64,000 nt of DNA from the NCBI GenBank assembly GCA_964577305.1, contig CAZNYS010000005.1, positions 41,649 to 105,648 of the forward strand, given 5' to 3'. The notes under the pieces were generated by a model that saw nothing but the letters and a program-made list of their open reading frames with translations, searched no databases and was not told where the DNA came from. This document shows, piece by piece, positions 52,564 through 60,694 of the stretch (its first letter is position 1; each line of letters starts with the position of its first letter). Both the position numbers and the translations under genes were made by a program. This DNA is from UBA9300 sp964577305 (lineage in GTDB: Bacteria; Bacteroidota; Bacteroidia; Bacteroidales; VadinHA17).

Positions 52564-52636
52564 AAAAGCCACCCATCAATTAAGACAGGTGGCATTCAGC
52601 CCCCCTTTTCAGTGGTTTTTGTGATATTATATCATA
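52564..52636 (+). repeat. Dispersed gene-junction repeat, copy 5 (5' part)
   Basis: AAAAGCCACCCATCAATTAA, GACAGGTGGCATTCAG, then CCCCCCTTTTCAGTGG and TTTTTGTGATATTATATCAT. It keeps the GCCACCC/GGTGGC hairpin and the first half of the unit but lacks the GGCGAATCATTC half. It lies in the 306-base gap 52510-52815 between the TPR fragment and the TolB-TPR gene; the gap shows nothing else. Confidence 0.85.
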
Positions 52637-52815
52637 AGAGGAACCCTTACATGGAACTAAGTATAATGTCCACCTGTCCAATACCTATAGTAAACGGACG
52701 GACGGACAACTGAGACTTGTATATCCTCTATCCATGATAGCAGGATTTTAGTAAATAAAAATCACCTGTCAGGTTACAGGTGACTCTTGTATTTAAAATA
52801 TGTTAGTTGTTGCAT

Positions 52816-53268
52816 TTAATGTTCGCTTTTGGGGTTAGCAACAGCCTTTTTTGCTTCTTCTAGGTGGAGATCTAATTCGTAGAAATATATAGGTTTTAAA
52901 GAATCAGCTTTCACAAGGAATTTAAGTGCTTCTATATATTTGCCCTGCTTGAATAATCCCCAGCCTTTGGTGTCAAGATAAATGTAATTATCAGGTTGGC
53001 TTTCAAGAGCCCTATTTATAAGCTCCATTCCTTCATCGATATTCCTTTCATTATCGATCAGGAAATAAGCCAGTCTACTATACCTGCCTGGCTTTTCAGG
53101 TTCTAATGTGAGAGCTTTACGATAATATTCCTCTGCTTTATCAAGATTACCTGCCTCAGAATAAATTCTTGCAAGGTTTGACGCAATGTTGGCCTCAGGT
53201 ATAGAATTTTCTATTTGGATAGATTTATATTTTTCAATATATTCATTTTTACCTCCTGTTTTACACAA
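52816..53268 (-). pseudogene. Truncated C-terminal fragment of a TolB-TPR paralogue
   Basis: An open frame of 150 codons aligns along its whole length with the last 150 residues of the TolB-TPR protein at 50599-52509: EYIEKYKSIQIENS matches EYIEKYISALKENS, NLDKAEEYYRKALTLEPEKP matches LFDEAEEYYHQALSLEPENP, and YIYLDTKGWGLFKQGKY matches YLYLDTKGWGLYKQGKY. The 5' three quarters, including membrane helices and the TolB domain, are missing; no signal or plausible promoter precedes the ATG at 53268. It is therefore a 5'-truncated duplicate. It could still make a soluble TPR protein, but I take it as decay. Confidence 0.75.
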
Positions 53269-53432
53269 TCAAAAATACTTAAAAGTGTCTAAGAGGGTCT
53301 GACGTGTCTACAAAGTAGATGAATTTAAGCAGATTTAAATATATAATTATTTATTTTTAAATTATAAGCAGGGAAAAAGCTAATCAGTTCATCTCCTGCT
53401 CAACCTGAGGTTCATAATTCCTTTCCCCCCTG

Positions 53433-54413
53433 TCAGAGCCTGAAGAGTTGTTCAGCATTTTTCCCAAGGATTCCTTCTTTCTGTTTATCCGGGATATCTA
53501 ACTGATTAATACTTGATATCATCTTACTAATGCTGCCGATCTGGTGCGGATAATCGCTACCTGCAAGAAGATGATCAGCGCCTGCAAAATCAAGAGCCAG
53601 TTTAAGAGCATTCAGATCAAAATTAACGGTATCGTAATAGAAATCCTTAAGGTATTCGCTGGGGGGTCTGTTAATATTTTTTCTGTTTTGGGGGAATGCT
53701 TCGTACCCTCTGTCAAACCGTTCAGCCAGGTATGGAACTGCTCCTCCCAGGTGGCCTAATACCCATTTTATTCTGGGGAATCTTTCCGTCACCCCGCTGA
53801 AAACCAGATGGGCTGCAGCAAGTGTGGTATCGGCAAGGAATCCAACCAGTGGCATTAACATGAATTCTTCCATCACCTCCACGCCAATTGGAAAAGTCGG
53901 ATGAATAAAGAACACAACTTCAAGTTCATTTGCCTTTTCATACATTGTCCAGAACCTTCTGTCACTCAGGGAAACTCCATTTGCATTGCTGTATAATGCC
54001 ACTCCTTTCAGTTTCAATTCAGAAATCACACGTTTGAGTTCAGTCACACATGAACCGGGGTCATTTAATGGGAGTGTGCCCATACAGGGAAAGTAATCGC
54101 CATGATCATCCTGGATGCTGGCAAGATTATCATTCACCAACCTGCTCAATTCAGCGGATCGTTTCGATGATTCAATAAGGGTGCCGGGGCATGTGAAGGA
54201 TATTAATTGTTTGTTGACTTTCATTTTATCAAGAACCGTTTTCCTGACATCGATTGATCTGTGGCCCGGTACGAGAATATTATAATCCCCTGGTGAATGT
54301 AACACCGGATTATTATCAGCATCGTAAGTTACCCTGTATGCACTGGGACCGGCTTTAATCGCTTCGACATACTCCATCGGGTAGAAGTGATTATGAATAT
54401 CAATAATTGGCAT
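53433..54413 (-). CDS. ACMSD-like amidohydrolase family 2 protein
   Basis: 326 residues, TIM-barrel metal hydrolase. The metal and active-site residues are visible: His7 and His9 in DIHNHFYP, His171 in FFIHPTFP, His221 in VLGHLGG and Asp287 in GSDYPH. This set matches ACMSD (aminocarboxymuconate-semialdehyde decarboxylase) and related decarboxylases or hydrolases such as gamma-resorcylate decarboxylase. No signal peptide. It overlaps the end of an APC amino-acid permease gene by 14 bases, so permease and enzyme are co-expressed and may handle an imported aromatic or amino-acid-derived acid. A role in tryptophan degradation is suggested by ACMSD but other kynurenine genes are not seen here. 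Confidence 0.88.
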   Translation of the reverse strand: MPIIDIHNHFYPMEYVEAIKAGPSAYRVTYDADNNPVLHSPGDYNILVPGHRSIDVRKTVLDKMKVNKQLISFTCPGTLIESSKRSAELSRLVNDNLASIQDDHGDYFPCMGTLPLNDPGSCVTELKRVISELKLKGVALYSNANGVSLSDRRFWTMYEKANELEVVFFIHPTFPIGVEVMEEFMLMPLVGFLADTTLAAAHLVFSGVTERFPRIKWVLGHLGGAVPYLAERFDRGYEAFPQNRKNINRPPSEYLKDFYYDTVNFDLNALKLALDFAGADHLLAGSDYPHQIGSISKMISSINQLDIPDKQKEGILGKNAEQLFRL

Positions 54414-55746
54414 TATCTCGGTTTTTTAAAGTTTGTATTTTTAACCATATATAATAGACCGGTATACCTGCGAGCACCAGCAGAAGGCCTGAAATGCTAT
54501 CTTTAGGTTCTAAAAGTATCTGGTTTATGACAATTATAAAAGAAAACAATGAGAATAGTAACGGAATCACTTTATTCCCTTTTACCTTAAATCCAGGGTT
54601 TATCCCTGGCCTCTTTCTTATTATGATCAGTCCGATTGCCATGAACCCGAAAAATAACCATTCAGTATAAACCACCCTTGTAAAAAGCTCCCTGTAAGTG
54701 CCGGTAAGAATAAGTATTGAGGCCCATAAGGCCTGAAGGATAATTGCCCTGAAAGGGGTCTTAAAGCGGTGATGAATTGATCCCATCCATTTGAATAACA
54801 GGCCGTCCCTTGTCATGGCATAATAGACTCTCGGGCCGGCAAGAATTACACCATTTACTGCACTGAAGGTTGAAAGGATAACCAGGCCCGCCATCAATCC
54901 CCCTCCGCTAAATCCGAATATTACCTCAGCTGCATCAGCTGCAATCCTTGTTGAGGAGGCAACTTTTTCCACTGGCAACAAATACATGTATAAAGTATTC
55001 ATGGCAATATAGCAGGCTGTAACTATTAAGGTTCCTATAATCAACGCCCTTGGGATTGTTTTTTGGGGTTCCCTGGTTTCACCTGAACTATAGGTTACCA
55101 TATGCCATCCACCGAATGCAAATAAACCTGCTATCATAGCACCGAGGAAATTCTTTAAACTAATTCTTTCGGTCAGGATATCAGGTCCAGCGAAATGTTC
55201 CGGCACTTGCGAGCCGAATGCAAATCCGATGATGATCAATAACAAAATTGAGGATATCTTTAATATTGTAGAAAAATACTGAAGGGCACTTCCCTGCCTG
55301 ACACCTAAGAAATTAACTGCCGATAGCATCCATATACATACTATTGCCACAAATTTGATTTCCATATCATTTATAGGAAAGAAATAAGCAACATAGCGGG
55401 CGAATATTACTGCAATAGCAGCTATTATTCCGGTATGCATTATCCAGAACATTGCCCATCCCCACAGAAAGCCAAGCAAAGGAGAGAAAGCCTCCTTCAG
55501 ATATACATAAACTCCACCAGACTCCTTAAATAGGGTGGCAAATTCAGCACATATCAGCGCCCCGAAAAGTGTTAATATCCCGGCAGCAGACCAGACGATT
55601 ATTACCCCAGGAACTGAAGGAACCAAGCCTGTAACAGAAGATGGTTGTACAAAGATGGAAGAACCGATAATTATACCAACTACCAGTGCAATTGCCTGAG
55701 GAAGGCCGATCGCCCTGCGTAATTCAATGGAATTGTTCTTGCTCAT
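54400..55746 (-). CDS. APC superfamily amino acid permease
   Basis: 448 residues from the ATG at 55746 (MSKNNSIELRRAIGLPQAIA); an ATG 18 bases earlier is also possible. Twelve membrane segments are predicted. APC signature GIIIGSSIFVQPSSVTGLVP at helix 1 and AGILTLFGALICAEFATLF in helix 2-3, SGGVYVYLKEAFSPLLGFLWG, and FGGWHMVTYSSGETREPQKT. The sequence resembles LAT-type/AGT amino acid exchangers. Substrate not predictable. Its end overlaps the ACMSD-like gene. Confidence 0.92.
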   Translation of the reverse strand: MSKNNSIELRRAIGLPQAIALVVGIIIGSSIFVQPSSVTGLVPSVPGVIIVWSAAGILTLFGALICAEFATLFKESGGVYVYLKEAFSPLLGFLWGWAMFWIMHTGIIAAIAVIFARYVAYFFPINDMEIKFVAIVCIWMLSAVNFLGVRQGSALQYFSTILKISSILLLIIIGFAFGSQVPEHFAGPDILTERISLKNFLGAMIAGLFAFGGWHMVTYSSGETREPQKTIPRALIIGTLIVTACYIAMNTLYMYLLPVEKVASSTRIAADAAEVIFGFSGGGLMAGLVILSTFSAVNGVILAGPRVYYAMTRDGLLFKWMGSIHHRFKTPFRAIILQALWASILILTGTYRELFTRVVYTEWLFFGFMAIGLIIIRKRPGINPGFKVKGNKVIPLLFSLFSFIIVINQILLEPKDSISGLLLVLAGIPVYYIWLKIQTLKNRDNANY

Positions 55747-56021
55747 AAACGCCAACAGGATCATTTGATTAATTGAATCCGAAAATAATAATTCTCAGGT
55801 CAATTTAAAGTTTATATAGCTAATTAATGAAATATTGATTTGATCCCTGTTATCTGGAAAGACAAATTATTTATGACACATCTTGAATTAGAAGTATGTA
55901 TTAAAACTTCCATACTGTATCTAAACCTTTTACCAATCCAAGTCAGAATAGTCTGAAGACTTACACTCAATATGTTTCGGGGAAATTTGGGGAAAAAATT
56001 CAATATATTTCCTGTGGCAGT

Positions 56022-56051
56022 TTTGTTTTTTTAAATATATTCTTACTTTTG
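56022..56051 (+). promoter_or_regulatory. trp operon promoter
   Basis: TTTG at 56022-56025 and TACTTTTG at 56044-56051, 18 bases apart, match the Bacteroidota promoter consensus. Initiation would be near 56058, about 17 bases before the leader peptide ATG. It is followed by AAGGA (56066-56070), a ribosome binding site for the leader peptide. Confidence 0.8.
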
Positions 56052-56074
56052 CTCTGTCAAACAACAAGGATATT

Positions 56075-56128
56075 ATGATATCAATGAATATGAACTGGTG
56101 GCTTTCCTGTTTTACGAACAAGTCGTGA
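56075..56128 (+). CDS. trpL: trp operon leader peptide
   Basis: ATG at 56075 opens a 17-codon frame, MISMNMNWWLSCFTNKS, ending TGA at 56128. It contains two adjacent tryptophan codons (56096-56101), is preceded by AAGGA four bases upstream, and is followed within 30 bases by a strong terminator hairpin. This is the arrangement of attenuation by ribosome stalling: when charged tRNA-Trp is scarce, the ribosome stalls at the Trp codons and changes the RNA folding. The competing antiterminator could not be worked out by eye. Too short to be found by usual gene callers. Confidence 0.85.
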   Translation: MISMNMNWWLSCFTNKS

Positions 56129-56153
56129 AGTAGGGAAGTATACCTTTTTATAT

Positions 56154-56194
56154 AACATGAGGCCTCTCGTTTTCACGGGGGGCCTCATGTTTTT
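56154..56194 (+). terminator. trp attenuator (intrinsic terminator)
   Basis: AACATGAGGCC pairs perfectly with GGCCTCATGTT. The stem continues through TCTCG/CGGGG with G-U pairs, leaving the loop TTTTCA; a run of T follows (56190-56194). It lies 26 bases after the trpL stop and 30 bases before trpE. In the leader-translation model it ends transcription when tryptophan is plentiful. Confidence 0.9.
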
Positions 56195-56223
56195 ACAGGC
56201 ATTTATAATAAAATAATTGTGAT

Positions 56224-57609
56224 ATGTACACTATCAGAACAAATTATGCAGGCCAGATGGCCGATACCCTGACCCCGGTAAGTATCTACCTTAAACTGAG
56301 GGATATCTACCCGGGATCAGTCCTGCTGGAGAGCACCGATTTTCATCACCTGGAGAACTGTTTCTCATACATTGGCCTTGATCCCGTTGCAGGTATTTCG
56401 GTAAATGGATTTGATGTAAAAATGAAATGGGGAAGGAAAAGGGAAAATATTACGGCCAGGGCAAAAAATGAAATTCCTGGATTTATAGATAAATTCTTCA
56501 GAGGTTTCATGTTTGAAGGTGACACCAGCTCCTTTAACAGTTTCTTCGGTTACCTGGGATACGGAGCACTCACATATTTTGAGACCCTGGACCTTAAGAA
56601 GAGGATCGAAAATGAATATCCTGACCTGAGGTTTGATCTTCACAGGTTTGTCATTGCATTTAACCATATGAATGACGAGATAACCATCATTGAAAACCAG
56701 CCAGGGGGTGAGGAGAGCGGACTGGAAAAACTGATGGTGAATTTAAGGGATAAGCGATTGGGTCAGTACCGGTTCTCATCATACGGGGAGGTGGAATCTA
56801 ATATGTCCGACCAGCAATACATGGACCTGGTAAGCAAGGCGAAAGACCATTGTAGGAGGGGGGATGTGTTCCAGCTGGTTCTCTCGAGGAGTTTCAGAAG
56901 GAGGTTCTGGGGTGATGAGTTCAATGTATACAGGTGCCTCAGGTCACTTAATCCCTCCCCGTATCTGTTCTATTTTGACTATGGCAGCTTCAGGATATTT
57001 GGCTCATCACCAGAGTCACAGATAATTATTAAAGATGGTATTGCCAGTATTAATCCTATTGCAGGAACATTCGGCAGAACCGGTGATGATGAAAAGGATA
57101 AGGAGCTATCAGTACGTCTTTCCGAGGATCCGAAAGAAAATGCTGAGCATGTAATGCTTGTCGACCTGGCAAGGAATGACCTGAGCCGGAGCTCGAGTGA
57201 GGTAAAGGTCGAATCCTTCAGGGAAATACATTTCTATTCACATGTGATACATATAGTGTCAAAGGTTACAGGCAAGATTGATCCCGGTGTAAGCGACCTC
57301 AAGGTAATAGGTGATACTTTCCCGGCAGGGACTCTCTCCGGAGCGCCAAAATTCAGGGCGATGGAGCTGATTGACAATTATGAGCCGACAGCCAGGGGTT
57401 TCTACGGGGGTTGCATAGGTATGATAGGAGTTGCCGGGGGAGCTAACCTCGCTATAACGATCCGGTCATTCATGAGCAGGAACAATGTTCTTTATTACCA
57501 GGCAGGTGCCGGGATCGTGGAACGATCCGAAGAAAAAAAAGAGCTTGAGGAAGTATATAATAAGCTTGCTGCACTGGAAAAGGCTGTTGATAAAGCAACC
57601 GATATATAG
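56224..57609 (+). CDS. trpE: Anthranilate synthase component I
   Basis: 461 residues, full length. Converts chorismate and ammonia or glutamine-derived ammonia to anthranilate with TrpG. The N-terminal feedback site has the LLES motif (residues 34-37), suggesting inhibition by tryptophan. The C-terminal chorismate-binding domain shows FQLVLSRSF, SPYLFYFDYG, the INPIAGTFGRTGD loop, EHVMLVDLARNDL and the GAPKFRAMELI-type active site, then AITIRSF and YYQAGAGIVERS. First structural gene after the attenuator; trpG starts 8 bases after the stop. Confidence 0.96.
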   Translation: MYTIRTNYAGQMADTLTPVSIYLKLRDIYPGSVLLESTDFHHLENCFSYIGLDPVAGISVNGFDVKMKWGRKRENITARAKNEIPGFIDKFFRGFMFEGDTSSFNSFFGYLGYGALTYFETLDLKKRIENEYPDLRFDLHRFVIAFNHMNDEITIIENQPGGEESGLEKLMVNLRDKRLGQYRFSSYGEVESNMSDQQYMDLVSKAKDHCRRGDVFQLVLSRSFRRRFWGDEFNVYRCLRSLNPSPYLFYFDYGSFRIFGSSPESQIIIKDGIASINPIAGTFGRTGDDEKDKELSVRLSEDPKENAEHVMLVDLARNDLSRSSSEVKVESFREIHFYSHVIHIVSKVTGKIDPGVSDLKVIGDTFPAGTLSGAPKFRAMELIDNYEPTARGFYGGCIGMIGVAGGANLAITIRSFMSRNNVLYYQAGAGIVERSEEKKELEEVYNKLAALEKAVDKATDI

Positions 57610-57617
57610 GCAGAAAA

Positions 57618-58214
57618 ATGAAGATAATAGTAATTGATAACTACGATTCATTCACCTTCAACCTTGTTCAAATGGCACAAAAGATCTCTGGGAGCAAGGT
57701 GGATGTGGTGAGAAATGACAGAGTCACGCAGGGTATGATCGACAGGTACGATAGCATTATACTCTCTCCCGGCCCGGGAATACCCTCCGAAGCAGGAGAT
57801 CTACTAAAAATAATAGAGGATTATGCAGGAAAGAAAGAAATTTTTGGGGTATGCCTTGGCATGCAGGCTATCGGTGAAGTGTTCGGAGCCACTCTTGAAA
57901 ACCTGGAATCGGTTTTTCATGGTGTGGCAACCGATATTCTCGTCTCGGAACCTGTCGATTATATATTCAGGGATATCCCTCCAAGGTTTAAAGGTGGCAG
58001 GTATCACTCCTGGGTGGTCTCAGGAAATGATATCCCCGGATGCCTGTCGATAACTTCATCGGATGAAGAAGGAAGGATAATGTCATTGTCTCATAAGGAA
58101 ATGAATGTCAGGGGTGTACAGTTTCATCCCGAATCTGTTCTGACGCCTTTTGGTACGAAAATCCTGTCAAACTGGATCTCAGCAACCTCCAGTGATAGGA
58201 GTGGCTGGAGTTGA
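57618..58214 (+). CDS. trpG: Anthranilate synthase component II (glutamine amidotransferase)
   Basis: 198 residues, class I glutamine amidotransferase alone (not fused to TrpD). Catalytic triad: Cys79 in GVCLGMQ, His170 and Glu172 in FHPESV. The N terminus MKIIVIDNYDSFTFNLVQ and the SPGPGIPSEAG oxyanion loop are typical. Supplies ammonia to TrpE. 8 bases from trpE, 35 to trpD. Confidence 0.96.
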   Translation: MKIIVIDNYDSFTFNLVQMAQKISGSKVDVVRNDRVTQGMIDRYDSIILSPGPGIPSEAGDLLKIIEDYAGKKEIFGVCLGMQAIGEVFGATLENLESVFHGVATDILVSEPVDYIFRDIPPRFKGGRYHSWVVSGNDIPGCLSITSSDEEGRIMSLSHKEMNVRGVQFHPESVLTPFGTKILSNWISATSSDRSGWS

Positions 58215-58249
58215 ATCAACACTTATAATGATATTAAACTATTAAAAAT

Positions 58250-59239
58250 ATGAAGGAGATTTTAAACAGCCTGTTCAGGCACCAGACACTTACACGGGAT
58301 GATTCCAGAGAACTCCTGGTGAGCCTGGCGGAAGGAAAATACAATAATTCGCAGGTTACTGCTTTCCTGACGGTTTTCCAGTTAAGGAACATAACCATTG
58401 AAGAACTGTCAGGATTTCGTGATGCCCTGCTGGAACTTTGCATCAGGATCGACCTGGGTGGCATGGAAACAACAGACCTTTGCGGAACAGGAGGAGACGG
58501 TAAGGATACATTCAACATCTCAACCCTGGCCTCTTTTGTTGTTGCAGGCACCGGGGAAAAGGTAGTGAAACATGGCAACTACGGTGTTTCAAGTACCTGT
58601 GGATCATCGAATATCCTGGAGCACTTTGGGTACAGGTTTACCACCGACAGGGATACACTCTGCAGGCAGCTTGAGAAAGCAGGTATCTGTTTTCTGCATG
58701 CTCCTCTCTTCAACCCTGCGATGAAAAGCATCGCCCCGATAAGGAGGGAACTATCGGTTAAGACTTTCTTTAATATGCTTGGGCCGATGGTGAATCCTGC
58801 CAGTCCTCCGAACCAGCTAATAGGGGTCTATAACCTGGAGCTGGCAAGAATATACAATTACATTTACCAGGGATCAGGTAAAAAGTATGCAATTGTTCAC
58901 AGCCTCGACGGGTATGACGAACTGTCACTGACCGGTGATATGAAGATTATGACAGGTGAAGAGGAGTATATAGCAGATCCTGAGGATCTTGGCTTTAGCA
59001 CCGTGAGCCCCGAAGCTCTCGCAGGAGGAAAGAGTGTTGAGGAATCTGCCGGAATATTCCTGGGGATCCTCGAAGGGAAAGGGACAGCTGCCCAGGTGAA
59101 CACAGTTATTGCGAATGCAGGATTGGCATACAGGGTCATACATCCTGACAGGAGCCTGAATGAATGTTTTGATACCGTAAGAACATCGCTTGAAAGCGGG
59201 AAGGCTCTTGAATGCTTCAGGAGCCTGGTTTCATTTTAA
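58250..59239 (+). CDS. trpD: Anthranilate phosphoribosyltransferase
   Basis: 329 residues. PRPP-binding motif CGTGGDGKDTFNIST (about 82-96), KHGNYGVSSTCGSSNILE and the NMLGPMVNPASPPNQLIGVY segment. Transfers phosphoribose from PRPP to anthranilate. Six bases separate its stop from the trpC start. Starts MKEILNSLFRHQTLTRDDSR, a normal N terminus. Confidence 0.96.
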   Translation: MKEILNSLFRHQTLTRDDSRELLVSLAEGKYNNSQVTAFLTVFQLRNITIEELSGFRDALLELCIRIDLGGMETTDLCGTGGDGKDTFNISTLASFVVAGTGEKVVKHGNYGVSSTCGSSNILEHFGYRFTTDRDTLCRQLEKAGICFLHAPLFNPAMKSIAPIRRELSVKTFFNMLGPMVNPASPPNQLIGVYNLELARIYNYIYQGSGKKYAIVHSLDGYDELSLTGDMKIMTGEEEYIADPEDLGFSTVSPEALAGGKSVEESAGIFLGILEGKGTAAQVNTVIANAGLAYRVIHPDRSLNECFDTVRTSLESGKALECFRSLVSF

Positions 59240-59245
59240 AGATCT

Positions 59246-60055
59246 ATGAATATACTGGATAAGATTATTGAGAATAAAAGGAAAGAGGTGACCGAAAGGA
59301 AATCACTTTATCCTTTAAAACTGCTTGAGAAGAGCATATATTTCGAAACAAAACCGGTTTCTTTATCGAAATACCTGCTCCGTAAAGACAAACCGGGCAT
59401 AATAGCGGAATATAAGACAATGTCGCCTTCGGCAGGAATGATAAATTCAGAAGCCGATGCAGGAACAGTTACCCTGGGTTATATGCAGGCAGGTGCATCG
59501 GCACTTTCCGTGCTTACAGATACGAAGTTTTTTAACGGCAGTTTTGCAGACTTAAGACGTGCCAGGAGCCTCAATTATTGTCCCATCCTGCAGAAGGATT
59601 TTATTATTGACGAATACCAGGTGGTCGAAGCAAAATCGAATGGGGCCGATGCAATCCTGCTTATTGCAGCCTTACTTGAAAAGGATGAAGTGAATAAGCT
59701 CTCCGCTCTTGCAGCAAGTCTGGAACTGGAGGTTATTCTTGAGGTTCACTCAGGGGAAGAGATCGGATGTACCACAGAGAATATCCCCATAATAGGTGTT
59801 AACAACAGGGATCTTAAAACTTTCATTACCAACATCTCGGTTTCGCTTGATCTGGTTAACAGGATCCCAACAGGAAAAATCAGGATATCTGAGAGCGGAA
59901 TTACAGGTTCCGGGGACCTTCATCTGCTCAGGAATGCTGGCTTCGACGGATTCCTCCTGGGAGAGATATTTATGCGCAGCACAGATCCTGCTGCAAGGTG
60001 CCGTGAGATCATCAGGGAGTTCAGGAAACTGACCGGACCGGAGGGGAAAGTATGA
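59246..60055 (+). CDS. trpC: Indole-3-glycerol phosphate synthase
   Basis: 269 residues, single-domain TIM barrel (not fused to TrpF). IIAEYKTMSPSAG carries the phosphate-site lysine, LQKDFIIDEYQVVEAKSNGA, then EVHSGEE, GVNNRDLKTF and ISESGITGSGDL. Closes the indole ring of CdRP with loss of CO2. Its stop overlaps the trpF start by four bases (ATGA), giving translational coupling. Confidence 0.96.
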   Translation: MNILDKIIENKRKEVTERKSLYPLKLLEKSIYFETKPVSLSKYLLRKDKPGIIAEYKTMSPSAGMINSEADAGTVTLGYMQAGASALSVLTDTKFFNGSFADLRRARSLNYCPILQKDFIIDEYQVVEAKSNGADAILLIAALLEKDEVNKLSALAASLELEVILEVHSGEEIGCTTENIPIIGVNNRDLKTFITNISVSLDLVNRIPTGKIRISESGITGSGDLHLLRNAGFDGFLLGEIFMRSTDPAARCREIIREFRKLTGPEGKV

Positions 60056-60684
60056 AAAAGCTGGTAAAAATCTGTGGCATAAAGTACCCTTTGAACGCAA
60101 GGGAGGTTTCATTCATAGATCCTGATATGATGGGATTTATCTTTTACCCACGTTCACCCAGGGCTGTAACACTGCAAAATGCTGCCGGAATAATACCTGT
60201 GCTCAAGCCCTCTGCCGCACGTGTGGGTGTCTTTGTAAATGAGAGGGAAGAGAACATTGTCAGGATTGCATCGGAACTGTCGCTTGACTATGTACAGCTT
60301 CATGGTGAAGAAACGCCTGAGTTCTGCAGTAAGGTACTTTCGAAGGGTTTCAGGGTCATAAAGGCCTTTGGGATCGGTAATGAATTTGATTTTGCCACCC
60401 TGGCATCCTATGAGGGCGTATGCAGCTTCCTGCTGTTTGATAATAAAGGAAAGGACAGGGGTGGTACCGGTAAAAGATTCAGATGGGAAATTCTTGATGA
60501 ATATGAGCTTGATATACCCTTTATCCTGAGTGGCGGCATTGGACCCGGCGATGCAGCCAGACTGGCAGAGATCAGCCATCCGGAATTTGCAGGGATTGAC
60601 GTGAACAGCCGGTTTGAAAATTCCCCCGGGGAAAAGAATGTCGTGTTGCTGGAAAATTTCATCAGTGAGTTCAGAAGATTATAA
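60052..60684 (+). CDS. trpF: Phosphoribosylanthranilate isomerase
   Basis: 210 residues. VKICGIKYP carries the catalytic cysteine (Cys8) at the start; GFIFYPRSPRAV, VGVFVNEREENI, VQLHGEETPEFC and IPFILSGGIGP are family motifs; GIDVNSRFENSPGEKN contains the catalytic aspartate. Starts inside the trpC stop. Ten bases before the trpB start. Confidence 0.95.
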   Translation: MKKLVKICGIKYPLNAREVSFIDPDMMGFIFYPRSPRAVTLQNAAGIIPVLKPSAARVGVFVNEREENIVRIASELSLDYVQLHGEETPEFCSKVLSKGFRVIKAFGIGNEFDFATLASYEGVCSFLLFDNKGKDRGGTGKRFRWEILDEYELDIPFILSGGIGPGDAARLAEISHPEFAGIDVNSRFENSPGEKNVVLLENFISEFRRL

Positions 60685-60694
60685 TTATTTGATC

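Noticed and set aside
46286..52636. Repeats at gene junctions as integron attC sites
   Set aside because: No integrase gene is present, and I see no GTTRRRY core sites; the repeats do not follow the attC layout. A mobile element or structured RNA is a better idea.
60614..60694. Extended trpB start inside trpF
   Set aside because: The added residues are unrelated to TrpB, and the ATG at 60695 gives the usual N terminus.
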